This document shows, piece by piece, positions 1 to 13,358 of a DNA stretch of 64,000 nucleotides. The number at the start of each line of letters is the position of its first letter. Position 1 is the first letter of the stretch. The translations under genes and the position numbers were made by a program. Source of the DNA: Chloranthus sessilifolius (taxonomy: Eukaryota; Streptophyta; Magnoliopsida; Chloranthales; Chloranthaceae); contig CM037588.1 in NCBI GenBank assembly GCA_021018995.1, positions 92,292,765-92,356,764 on the forward strand. Reading direction: 5' to 3'. The notes under the pieces were generated by a model that saw nothing but the letters and a program-made list of their open reading frames with translations, did not search any database and was not told the origin of the DNA.

Positions 1-292
1 TAGATCTTGAGATCATGGGCCTACTATCAAAGAGTCAGATGTTGATTCCAAGTGGCACACATCCCAAAAAATGAACATGAATCATGTTTGATGGTATGCT
101 ATGATTTCACTTTTCGGGATGTGTACCACGTGGAATCAGCATCCGACCGTCTAATGGTAGGCATATGATCTCAAGTTTGTTGTGTGAAAGATTAAGATGA
201 AAAACGATCTCCACCGTCAGACTTGAAACAGTCAACGGATTTTTCCTTTGTTTAAGAGAGGTGGCTGTAACATAAAGTGGTGTGGTAGTAAC
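1..292. repeat. MITE-like repeat, copy 1 (left-truncated by window edge)
   Basis: Contains an internal inverted repeat: GATCATGGGCCTACTATCAA near 13 is mirrored by AATGGTAGGCATATGATCTC near 155, with TTGATTCCAAGTGGCACACA against TGTGTACCACGTGGAATCAG. The right end, GGTGGCTGTAACATAAAGTG, is the reverse complement of the left end of the copy at 42651. It is the same family as 41085-41285 and 42651-42872. Confidence 0.6.
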
Positions 293-387
293 ACCAGCCA
301 TTTTATATGAATAAATAGAAAATGACAGTTTACGTAAAAGAGTACATGGTTTAGTGATAAAAGTAATGTTCAGGGATCAATATCTAC

Positions 388-548
388 CATGGTCAGTAAT
401 CAAAGATGATAGAGAGTCAAATTTCTCATGAAAAGTATGCATGGCATCAGACCACTGCTTATTCATCACTGATAATGAAGCACGAACAACCTCAATTAAA
501 TCCTCCAAATTTGATGCTTGTTGAGCCACCTGATGGAGCTCATTTTTC
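388..548 (-). CDS. APC4: APC4 exon 8 (start of helical domain)
   Basis: Completes Arg279 and encodes [20 protein letters not shown] through [20 protein letters not shown] to LSSLITDH, ending phase 1 at G followed by GTAGAT. The acceptor is TTTTCACAG. This is the beginning of the long helical APC4 region that follows the propeller. The next exon lies beyond the left edge. Confidence 0.92.
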
Positions 549-3500
549 CTGTGAAAATATAAATACTAGAAATTCGTAAAAATAAAAATTAAAAATCAAG
601 CACTTCAAAATCAACATACATGATGCAAGTAATTTACAAGCACGACTAAAAGAATGCAAGATAATAGTTAGTTTCATAAAGATCATGTAGGAAACTGTGG
701 CATCCAAAAGGCAATTTCAATTTTCAGGACTCATTCTATATGATGTAATCGACCTTATTGTGACTAATGAAATAAATGGTGTTTTATTTTGAGGTGTTCC
801 TTTTATTGTTGTTGGCGTGTGCTTATTTTTCAACCTTGCTGCAGTTGAAGTGCAGTTATACACTAGTGCAGTATTGTCATGCAGACCCTACGTAGAGTAG
901 TTAGGACTAAGTCATGTAATACAATATAGGAATTGAACAGAGACGGCAATTAGAACTAGTAAATTACCTTGAGCTATTCATACATGTAACGTATCAGTTT
1001 TGGAGCTAGCTGATACATACCGGAAAACCGAGATTTTAAACCTTGGCCATTCATGTGTTGATACACTTCAGGAAAGTAATGCATGATTATAATGAATTAT
1101 CCACAAGCTAACATTGCATAAAATGAAACTTAAGGCAATCCTAGCTAACCTTTAAGAAATTTAGTTACAGATTCTTTATTATATCTGACAACCTATAGGA
1201 AACATCCGAGAACTTTCCTCAGTACCTTGTACCTAGTTAACTGTATTAAAATGATGTTTTTTATTCATGAACATCTTGATTTGATTTTTGAAGGAACTAT
1301 GTTGGTCCTTGTGAAGGGTCAAAGTTTGACCTTCGTCTGTTAGACTTTGTGCTGAGGATGAACCCCAATAAATTATTGGCTCAAGAAATGACCAAGGAAA
1401 TCTAAGAAACCCTACGTGCACAGTGTGTGAGAAGGAATTTAATAAGTGCAATTAGCACTTAAGTAGGGGTGTGTGTGTCCGCACGCGTGTGTGCGCATTC
1501 TTGTGAAATGATAAATAATGGTGTGTTGCAAGTGAAGTTGATTGTGTGGTTTCAACAAACCCACTAATATGGATCGATTAATCTCAAGAATCCAAAACCT
1601 TGGTCCTTTGACTTTAACATAAAGGTCAAGTGACAAGATATTTTGTAAGGAAAAATAAGGACTCTTATATTTATTTGAATTTTGGACCTCACACGTAAAT
1701 CAAGGACATGTGAAGCAACCCTATAGTTCGGACTCAACCTTTGATTGAGAAGATCTTTGACCAAAACTGTGACGACCTGATCATGCCTCAAGAGTCGTGT
1801 TAAGGATCCGATTGTCATGGTCTGACTCTTGGTGCATCAACACGGAATCCAAAAGTCATTTTGCTTAGCGAAAGCGATTTCCAACTATTTATCAAGGTCC
1901 AGTCAATAAAAATTCATGATTTCTTTTTTCAAAATTTATCCAATCATCGTCAACCATGCCCCAATACGTGCACACTATATCATGCACTTACCAACAGTTC
2001 ATCAAAGAGTCCAAAAGGTGCAAATGCATTACATACAACCAGTCAAACTCAATTACACAGACGACATAACTAACCAACTCATGCAGCCACACCCATCAAA
2101 CTCTGAAATCTCATTCTCAGGCGATCTAAGTGGTATGTCATCCTCGCTGAGTATCTATGATAGAGGTAATTTGTGAGCTTGTCAAAGATGCATAAATTAG
2201 GGAAAATTTCAAAATCATATGAGCTAGTCTACTCCATAAGTCTCATGTGTCTTTCACCTAGAACCACAAGGTCATTGGTTTACAGGTATGTTTTAAGTTC
2301 TTGGATTTCACCTATTAGTCAAATAATCATGATCAGAATGAAATGTACAAACGCAAATGCAAGCATGAAGATGAATGCAGCCAGAGACTAAAAAACATTT
2401 AAAAATTACTCAAGATGTCACCAGGTTTTTCTCTTTCAATCCAAGGTTTTTTTTTCTAACAAGGATGAGATCCCCTTAAAAATATAATTTAAAAAAAAAC
2501 TTGGGAGTTTGCAAGTAACCATAGGGACAAAACCGCCAAAACAATAAAAAAAGGTGGGTCAAAATTTAAAGATAGGAAAATCACAAAATTGGATTCCACT
2601 CTTAATGATGACCTTTTCAAAGAATAGATGAAGTGGACATCATTAGTATTAACATACCTTTCATCTAGAGGCTCAACTGTCAAAACAAATTGACAATGAA
2701 CTCTCGGGTTAGATGTATGTCACTAATATTAGCGCACATGTCAAACCCCCAGAAAAATATGTTTAAAAGCATTTTTATAAAATTAATCTCTTAAATAGTA
2801 GTCCTGTAACGATCTAGATTTTCATAGCCTATACATGTTTGTTTTGATATGTTAGCGTGATTATAATATAGATTGATATTTTAACTATCACACATTTAAC
2901 ATTGTCACCACATAGATAAGTTCATACCGAATTTTAATCATATTATTTAAATAATTTTATGACAATTAATGATTAAAAATGTTGTTTTTGTGTGTAAAAT
3001 TATTTATGACCATTTAAACTAATTAATTAGGTTCATAGGTTAGATGAGGAGCCTTAGTTTTAATGAATAATTGGCTGTAACACTTATGGGACAGTTCCAA
3101 AAAATAATGGAGTGCAAATAGTAATTTTAAGTGATATCATTTCTATTTTCTGAATTTTAGGGATTTTTCATGTTTTTGGAGGACCTAGAGTTTAGCTAGA
3201 TTCACTATTTTTCTCATATTTTAAAGGCAGTATTTTAGACCATTGATTTCCCGATGACTTAATGTGTTGGAGTCAAGATTAGACCCTTTGGGCCATAGTT
3301 GCTTGAGGCCCAAGCAAAATTCAACTAATTAAAGACACATTTAATCATTAAAGACCCATTAAAAAAATTAAAGACTCGTTAACTAACTAAAGACTCATTT
3401 AAAATTAAAGACCCAAGATAAGATAAGACCATTGGGCCTTCACTTAAGGGCAACAGAGAGTGTTGAGATGGGTCCCAAGGACCCATCGTGATCCACTAGG

Positions 3501-6500
3501 GATCGTGAGTTAGAGTGGGACATGGACTCGAGTGGAGTCGTGGAGTTTGTTCCAGGCAACTTTAAAAAAAATAATAATAAATAAATAGAAAGAAAGAAAG
3601 AAAAAGAGAAAAAAAAGAAAAAGAAGAAAAAAAAGAAGGGGTGGGAAAAGAAAGAGAAAGAAAAAAAAAAAGAAAAGAACAAGAACGAAAGGGAAAGAGA
3701 TCAAGGTAGCTATTAGCTTCAAGTATTTAGGAATTTTCTTTGAGATACCTTTTTACTTCAAGAATTTAGTATTACGTTGGTAAATAATTTCGATATTTTT
3801 AGGGAGAATCCTTTCAAGATTTCAATAAGGCTCTTATAGCCTTTCAAGATTTTGAGAAGACCTTTTCATTATGGTTTTCATGATTTATTGAACACTTGAA
3901 GATCTTTCTTGATTTTCTTGAGAATCTTGATTAGTTTCTCGATTTCTTGAAAGGCTTTCATAAATCTTGAAAAAGACCTTAAATATTTGGATGATCTTAA
4001 TGTTTTCATAATTTCTTCACCTTCAACTTTTGAAAAGCCTTAAAAAAGGCCTTCTTGAAAAAGCCTATAAAAATTTTGTCAATAGGTCCATAGGCATGAG
4101 TCCTTTTGAGGTAGTGCATGGTCATAGGCCTAAGACCCCATTAGACTTGATCCCCATGTTTGCATCCCACAGAGTGTCAGAGTCTGCCGATGCATTTGCA
4201 CAACACATTCATAGCTTACATGCCGAAATTAAATAGAAAATTAATTCAACCAACAATCAATATAAATTATCTGCAAATGCTCACAGGCGTTAGAAAGAAT
4301 GCTCCCATCGAGATCCACAAAGAAGCTCCAATCCCGACGCGCTGGGCCTTTTAGAATTTTGGCTAAGAGTGGTCCTAATGCATACGTGCTCGAGCTTCCT
4401 CCAGGCACGGGGTTAGTTCAACGTTCAATGTGGAGGACTTAGTTCCTTATTTAGACTTCACCCCACCTCCTGAAAACCCACTCCAGCCACTTCCTAGCCC
4501 CAATCCAACCTTGCAACCTATACCTCTTCCTTCCCCAAGCAGACAGAGATCAGATGAGATAGAGGATATAATCAACGATCATGCCATCTCTACACATGAC
4601 GGGGGATTCCAGAAGTACTTGGTTAAATGGGTCGGCAAACCAGAGTCCAAAAACACTTGGGTCCACGAGAATGAAGTTCGTCGCTTGAACCCCGACCTGC
4701 TAGACATCTACCACAAGCGTGTTTCATCGGTGATGAAACCTTTTTGGTCCAGGGGAATTGACGGGACGCCACATACATGGACATTGGATTCGGACCACAT
4801 CGTTTCTACCAGCGTCGAAAGAAGAGGAGAGGGAGCTCGAGTCTGAGTACAACATGCGTGTTTCATCGGTGATGAAATATTTGGAGTGGAGGAGAATGAC
4901 GGGGAACGTCAAGGGAAAAAATATATGTATATATATTGTTCACGATGAACAGTGACGAACGTCCGTGATGAATAGTGATGGACGTCCGTGATGAATAGTG
5001 ACGGACGTCCGTGATGAATAGTGACAGACGTCCTTGAAACAATGATGGACGTCCATGATTTTACCCCCTATCTGTCTGTAGGTCACGGACGTCCATGGGG
5101 CACTACGGATGTCCGTGGACGTCGTGACGGGCTTCCGAATTTTGAGTTTTTTTTGCGAAAACTTACCTTTTTTGTGTTTTATTTCTATTAGAACTCTTTA
5201 TTTCGAATTTTAATTATTGGTGGCCTATATATTGAGGCTTGTAAAGACTTTTAATTAGTTATTGAATATTTTGAATACTTTTATGCTTGAATATTCTTTG
5301 CCTGAGATGGGTTTGGTGTGAGGCCAATGGAGTGATTCCCAAAAGCCATTGTTATTTTCTCTATTATCTATCACTATCTTCTTTGAATCTTTTGCCTTGT
5401 CGATCCCTGCTTGTTTTTTTCTACATCTTAACCTATTGATTTCTTGATCCCTACAACCATAAATCCCTTTCCGAATCCCAAATCAAACAGAGCCCAAACC
5501 CTTTTCTAAGTCATAAATCAAACTATAAGCCCATTACAAAACCATACACCTATTTCCAAAGCCCTAGTTAGAGCCTGCGAATCCACATCGGATCGAAGAC
5601 GAACGCCCAAGCCTGGAAAAAGCTAGACTTCTATCTCTAGGCCGATCTCGTCTCAAATCTAATAGTACTTGCGCATCGGACTGGACCCTAGCTGAATCTC
5701 GCGTGATCTACCAACATGAATTCTCTGAACCCTAAGATATTTAAGATAGTTTTGAGATTAAGCTTGATTTAATTTTATTTAATTTCGACAAAATAGCATA
5801 AAAATCATAATCACGCATTTTAGGGTTCCCGTCCCGCGTCAGATATATGAAAGACATCATGCATTCCTGCTAACTTCAATGGTAACTGTACTCGATAAGC
5901 CATCTCTCCAATCCTCTTCAATATTTCGAATCGTCCAATGTACCTTAGACTCAACTTCCCTCTCTTCCTGAACCTCATGACTCCCTTTATAGGTGAAATC
6001 TTAATGAAAACCTTGTCGCCCTTCTTAAATTCGAAGTCTCTTCTTTCCTTGTCTACATAACTCTTTTGTCTACTCTGAGCCGTCTTCATTCTTTCCTTGA
6101 TCAGCTGTACTTGTTTAGCCATGTCTTCAACAATCAGTAGTCCAAGTAAATTTAGCACTCCTACTTCATCCCAACAAAGAGGTGTCCTGCAATTCCTCCG
6201 ATAAAGCGCTTCATAGGGTGGCATCCGAATCGTCATCTGGTAACTATTGTTATATGAAAACTCCGACAATGCTAGGTGATCATCCCAGCCCCCTTCAAAT
6301 CCAAAGCGCAAGCTCTCAGCACATCCTCCAAAATCTTATTCAACCTGTTAGTTTGTCCATCTGATTGGGGGTGAAAAAATTGAATTGTACTCTATCTCGA
6401 TCCCATTCCTTCTTGAAAACTCTGCCACATACGTGAGGTAAATCTTGAATCTCTATTAGAAATAATACTCCCCATGCAATTGCACAATCTCTCGATGTAA

Positions 6501-9500
6501 ATGTCAGCCAACTGCATAGATGAATATGTAATCCTCACCGGAATAAAGTGAGCAGACTTTTTCAAATGGCCAACCACGACCCATATAGAATTGTTCCTTC
6601 TCTTCATCATTGGCATTCCCATAATAAAATCCATGCCTATGCTCTCCCATTTCCAACCAGGTATCGGAAATGGTTGTAATAAACCCGGTGGTTTCTTATG
6701 CTCCACCTTCACATGCTTACACGTAAAGCATCTCGAAACGCACTTTGCAATCACTCTAGTCACATCTAGCCACAAATAATTCCTCTTCACATCCTGATCC
6801 ATCTTCGCACTACCGGTGTGTATCACAAATTCCGATCTATGAGCATCATGCAATAACTGGTGTTTTATCTCGGCATCATCTAGCACACAATATCTTCCTT
6901 TAAACAGCACCGTACCATCTTCCCTGAACTTACTCTCCTTCAACTGAGCCATATTGGAATCTTCAAACTGTTTCCCTCGAATCTTCTCCAACAAAACTGG
7001 CTTAATATCAATATACACTAACAAAGCTCTTGGTCTCATCGGCTTCTCTAGAATACTTCTACTTAGCGCTTCTGCCAAAACATTCACCTACCCTGGATGA
7101 TACTTGATCTCGAGATTATAATTAATTAATGTTTCCATCCATCTCCTCTGCCTCATATTCAGATTCTTTTGCGTGAACAGGTACTTCAAGCTCTAATGAT
7201 CAGTCGACACTATAAACTTCTCCCCATAGAATCTTCAACGCAATAATAATAGCTGCAAGTTCTAAGTCATGCGTCAGATAATTCCTCTCATAGTCCTTCA
7301 ACTACCTCGATGTATAAGCAATCACCTTATCATTCTGCATCAGCATGCATCCGAGTCCTTTATTCGATGCATTTGGGTAAACAATGAATCCTCCACTTCC
7401 TGATGGTGTTTAAGATTACATTTTGTGCTAATTTTTGCACTTAATATCTTTAAGCATGGCCTTCAAATCAAATGGTTTATGTTTTCACATAGAGGTTTCT
7501 AAACTTACAAGTCTTTCTTTTAAATTTGGTTTACAAGGCCAACTTTATGAATGAAACACATTAAGTTTCTTATATCTTTGTTATTAATCAATTACCTTAA
7601 TGCCAATGTTAACATCTTCTTCAATTCCTAGGAACTCTGTTCGCAATCGTCTCTCCAGATGAACTTAGTCTTCTTCTTTGTCAAATTCGTCAGTGATCCT
7701 GAAATTTTCAAAAATCCTTCCACAAATCTCTTGTAGTAACCGGCCAAACCACGAAAACTCCTAATTTCGGTTACACTATTCGGCTTTTCCCACTTCACAA
7801 CAGCTTCAATCTTTGCAGGATCTATGGTAATACCCTTCCATGAAACTCGATGGCCTAGGAATGCCACCTCCTTCGTCCAAAACTCACATTTACTCAACTT
7901 AGCATAAAGTTGATGTTCCAAAATGTCTATAGCACTATACACAAGTAATATGTATGCTCCTCCTCTGATCTTGAATAAACCAGGATCTCATCAACAAAAA
8001 CTACGACAAACTGGTCCAAGTAAGGTCTGAATACCCTATTCATCAAATCCATAAACACTATCGGAGCATTCGCCATCCCAAACGGCATAACTAAAAATTC
8101 AAACTACCCATACCTCGTATTAAAAGCAGCCTTCAGTATGTACTCTCGAACTCGTACTTGATGGTAACCGGATCTCAAATCAATCTTTGAGAAACATCGT
8201 GCGCCTCCAATCTGATCGAACAAGTTATCGATTCTCGGTAATGGATACTTATTCTTAATAGTCACCTGATTCAACTACCGATAATCGATACAAAATCTCA
8301 TTGTACCATCCTTCTTTTTAACAAAAAGTACGGGTTCTCCCCATGGTGAATGACTCAACGAATAAACCACTTCTCTTGAAGTTCACCCAGCTGCTTCTTC
8401 AATTATGCCATCTCCAATGGTGTTATCTTATAAGGAGTCCTGGAAATTGGCGCTGTGCCTGGCAAAAGGTCAATCCGAAACTCCAATTCTCTAACCGGTG
8501 ATAACCCTGGAAGTTCTGCGGGATGCACTTCAGTGAACTCCCTAACTATGAGTATTTTCGATACATCTGCATCCTCCTCCTTAGGATTAGGTGTAAGTAG
8601 TTAGGCTTAGGCTTAGAAGATAGGAAGAAGAAGAAGAGGAAGAGAAAGTTTTATCATAGAAGAATAAAGCTAGCTTAATGAGAATAACTGTCTCATTAGC
8701 CTTTATGTTAACCCATTATTACATACACACCCAAAATTGTGTACCACAAACCAAACCAAGAAAACTAACTAATTACAATTAGCACTAACAGGTCCTACTA
8801 GTCTCCATAATGCATTGGTCAAGCTGGGCATCATCAATCTTTATGTTCCAGCGAGGGGGAGTATTGGTATATTGTGTGTTTTTGTGTATTGTAGTAGTAC
8901 GTCTCATACAATCTCAAATTTTCCTAACATAGGCAATAGATCGTAAGACTAATAAGCTCGGTGCAAATTTACATGTCATGTAGAAGTCCCTTCCATGTGG
9001 GAGGAATTATCATATGATACTTACCAATAACAAAGTCAATCATACAGAGAATAAAAGAATAATAGAGGAATGTAAGCCAGAATATCACATGTCGTTGTAT
9101 TAAATGGTGAGGATACTATTAGAGAAAAATATACAAAAACAAAAAATTTATATTAGTGAACTTGGAATGTATATGGCATCATATAATTCCATAGTAAGAT
9201 GCTACTAACAAAGAGAGACAAAAAAATAGTGCCGTTATTTTTTAAATATTCGGGTTGCTCACCTGTCCCAAAATATAGAAGTGTTGAGAAGCAAACAATG
9301 CAACCCAAGTACAGAGTGATGTTTACATATAGATTCAACGTCCATCTCAACCACATCTGCAACCAGTTCCCCAAAGGTGAGAATGATTAATTGACAGAGA
9401 TTTTTTGACAAGGCCACCTGATGAGAAAATCCACCCATCAATAAGGTCAGCTAGAAAAGTTGATCCTGACCACCCCCAAAAAAAAACTACCTACTAGGAG

Positions 9501-12500
9501 AACTTTGAATCTGCACACTATCAAATACTGATACAGAGAGCAGAAAAATCGATGCTCTCACAAACAAAATAAACTAATATATTAATTAGAGAAATTAAGT
9601 CAATCCAAAAGTTCATTAGGACTACTGCATTTATTAATTTGTTTAGTATCGATTGATGGTCCTAATATAATTTCCAAACGTATAGCCCCTGCTAGTGGTG
9701 GGCAACAAGGCCAAAAAAGTCAGATCAGTTGCAACATATCCTCAATCAGCATAACAGGAAACTCCTTCCTCTGGAACAATTTCAAGAAGATGGGGTACAG
9801 CTCCTGAAGTTCATAAATAGTACAAAGAACCATAGTTACTACCTTCTAATGCACAAGCCACATCCTGACAAGATCATCAGCATCATCATCACAGCCTTAT
9901 CTCATATATTTGGGGTCAGCTTTATGAGTCCTATTTCTCCACTCGTTTTTTATCAGTGCTAAGCTCTCTGTAAATTTGCAATCCTTCGTGTCCCTTCTCA
10001 CTGCTTCCCTAAAGATCTTTACTGGCCCTCCTCTTCTATTTCCTTATACTAGTAGTGTTTCAATCCTTCCTACAAGTTCTGCTTCTCGCCTCTGATGAAC
10101 ATGTCCAAACCACCTCAGGCGGCATTCCATAACCTTTTCATTTATACCTGCCACTCTCAAATATCCTCCTATGTACTCGGTTCAAATTTTATCCTTTCTC
10201 GTTACTTCATACATCCATCTCAACATACACATCTTGCCACATGTACTCTATCTTCTTGTCGCTTTTCCGTCGCTCAACATTCCACATCATATAATATGGC
10301 AGGTCTAATTGCCATCTTTCCAGCTTGACTTTGAAGGGTAACAAATTGCATCAAATGGGAAGGCTCTTGACGATGGTGTTTGTACTCTAAAAGTGAGATG
10401 TTCTAAATATTGACAACATTGACAATCAATTTTACCAGTTATTTCAGATAAGAGATTTGATAGTCTTTAGTTTATTTATTCTGATGTGGGGGATGACGCC
10501 CTCGTTATATCGTTATTTAGAGATAGATGTTTTTTTCTCTTCTATTGATGATTTCTCTATAGTGCCTTGGATCAATAGTAGGAAATCTATGGAAGAACGT
10601 TTGTCCATCCTATAGGCCTTTCAAGTTATGATTCAAGATCAATTTAATGCTCGCATGATTTGACAATGGGGGTGCACCCGTGACTGCCAATTTGCAGCTT
10701 AGGGATATTAGTTCACAAAGCGCCTGTCCATTTACCACTTAGATGAAATATAACTGAAACTCATATCTATCTTGTTTCCCTTATGCTCGGGTTGTACATG
10801 CTTTGTGCACAATCTTGATGTTCATAGGAATAAAAAAATAAAATAAAGAGTTAGACAATAGGTCAATATAGGCACCTTTATTGGGTATCAGGTATCCCAA
10901 TTCACAAAGGGATTTCTCGCTTTGTCCTCTCAACTAGCGTGGTTGGATTATGACCCTCTATGAACTGACTTTCGTTTGCCTAGGTAGCATCTTAATCCAG
11001 AAAATCAAAGACTTGGTGAGCGGGACATCGCACCTAACCAAGCTTACAAGGTGTATTGGAGGCACAAAAAGAGATCCAAAGCACCTCACACATTTTGGAT
11101 GTGAGTGGAGACCCATTTGTGCGTTTGCGCGACACGTGAAGACCCATTGTGGGAAGATGTGCAAATGGGGAAAAAGGCAGGAAGAATTGGAGGAACTGAG
11201 AAAAGAGAAACACGGTGGACCATAGTCCAACATCAGTCGACCGTATCTGAAGAGGCCTCTGGAGTATCTAAGAATGCTTTATTTTCTCAAAAGATCAAAG
11301 AAATTTTTTTTAACAATCGACTGCACTCGAGGTCAAGGTAAGTCGTGACCCCAATCAAGGTCAACAGCACTTCAAGTTTTGCGTGACGGAACTTTCTTTT
11401 TAGGGTTTTTGTTTTGAAAGTTCGAGGGTATTTAAGTGTTTAGGTTTAAGTTATAGTAGGATTTCTTAACTCTATAACTAGAGTTGTAATAGACAATTAA
11501 AGTAAATGGATGAATGAATTTTAATTGCTTGAGTTAAGCTTTGAAAACATGTAAGAAGTTTTCTTTGAAAGAGTTGAATCTTCTTCCCCGTGGGGTTTGG
11601 TGCAAGGCCTATAATTTCTTTCGTGCAATTCCAAGGATTTCTACCACATCCTTTTATTCACTTCTCTAATCCAATATTGGTGCCTGGTAGCTAGTTAATT
11701 ATTTCTTTTGATTATTGTTTATTTTATTAGGTGCTAGAAATTGATTTTGCACTAGAGAACCTTCCTTGGAGAACCCTTTTAATTTTAAAACCTTTCAAGC
11801 CAATTATTTCTTGAAACCCTATAATGGAATCAAAAGACGTAGTTATGGATTGTCGTTTGATGCCCTAGGCCAGAGGTAAGTCAAGTTCTATCTCGAGAAC
11901 CCGCGTTTATGAATTAGTAGGGACTATCGTGCCTGATTTAACACTAAATCCGTGATTACCTAAACTGAATTTCGCAATAATCCTTTGTTAATCTGTAGTC
12001 AATTTATTTCTTATTGCTCATAAAATTTTAAATTAATTTCAACAAAGCATAATTATGGGTTTGGTGTTTGCTCCTGCAGTACTCGGTGGATGGTAGATTG
12101 GCGTTAACCCTTAATGGTTCTATAACGGGAATGGGTTTACCTAGTTGAACTCCAAAAAACGAATCACCAACTAGAAGTCGGGATGATTGGATTGATGCAC
12201 CCATATCTTAATGGTTGGCCACCACCTACAGTCTCCATTGGAAATGGAATTGGACTCTCTTAAAAAGGTAGTATTTAAAACGGCCTAACACAATACACTT
12301 AAGTGTTATTAAAAAATAGACACAACCTACCATGACATTAATCGAATCCAAACTCTAGCACTTGAGAGACTCTTTATGCTACCAAAAAGGTTTGCATAAT
12401 TTAATCATGTTTAATTAGTCTTGAGGAAACCCCTAAGCTAATCAAAGGGTTGAAATTGAGCTTTCTAGATAGATGAATTGATATAAACCATTCATCCTAT

Positions 12501-13288
12501 ATGCATTACTATATTTCCTAAGAGAGGAATTGAATTAGACCACAGCCACTTTTATAATTATTAAACTTTCTAGTGGTATTCCTAACTAAATTTGGTCTTA
12601 ATGTGCATGCATTGTGTAGTGCACATTCGCTCTAAATTTCATGAACACCAAACCTACCATGGCTGGTGAATTTGCTAATTGAAGCGCTGTTTGCAATTCC
12701 TTGATAACTTGAGATTATATGCCCAGTATGCAACGTTCTTCAGACTAATCTTATTATAGTTTGAAGCCACTTTGAATTTCACTTGGAAAAAAAAAAAAGG
12801 AAATACAGATCATTAAAAAACAGAGTCCAAGAGAGAGATACAAAGACAACACAAAAGAGCACCCACTACTTTTGCACAAACTACAAGAACCATACCTTGT
12901 ATATAGAAGCATTTGAAAGTCGACATGTAGGTTTTTTGTCCAGAGATAGGGCATGAACAGAAAGATTATGTATGTTCTGGAGCATGACCCACAATATTTA
13001 TTGTCAGCACAAAAAAATAATAATAATCATAAGGACTAGAAAAACTCATAACATTTAAAAAAATGTTCAGAATAAACTTAGCGATTATGGGAATCATGTA
13101 TCAAAAAGATTGGCAAGATTAAAAAATAAACTACTAATGGGTTTGTAAAAGAAGATAAGGTAAGAAACTAAGAATATCTGTAAGCAACAATAAGTAGAGA
13201 GGGTGGGTAGCGTAATGATAGCATAACAAAGCTACAACCAGAGGACATGCAAATCCCAGAACGAATGAGCTTCCAAAAATCAAGCTGA

Positions 13289-13358
<70 letters not shown>

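Larger units (their letters stand above)
5842..8580 (-). mobile_element. Ty3/gypsy pol remnant (RT, RNase H, integrase)
   Basis: Read on the minus strand. Reverse transcriptase is at about 8460-7640: [35 protein letters not shown] (VDD catalytic motif altered to VDE), AKLSKCEFW, then [13 protein letters not shown] 220-base insertion lies at about 7405-7630. RNase H is at about 7400-7040. The integrase zinc finger and core are at 7000-6400: [25 protein letters not shown]. The integrase tail is at 6311-5842: [40 protein letters not shown]. Several stops and frameshifts break it. Gag and protease are missing, and an LTR of another element cuts it at 5841. Confidence 0.88.

Noticed and set aside
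3440-3722. Phe/Ser-rich open frames on the minus strand
   Set aside because: They are translations of a purine-rich low-complexity tract, not proteins.
4555-4710. Chromodomain as a host chromatin gene (CMT3- or LHP1-like)
   Set aside because: It follows an integrase tail and runs straight into an LTR; it belongs to a chromovirus.
10950-11341. Overlapping 78-91-codon open frames on both strands
   Set aside because: No family resemblance, no start context or intron signals, and repeat-like surroundings; kept only as unrecognised intron.
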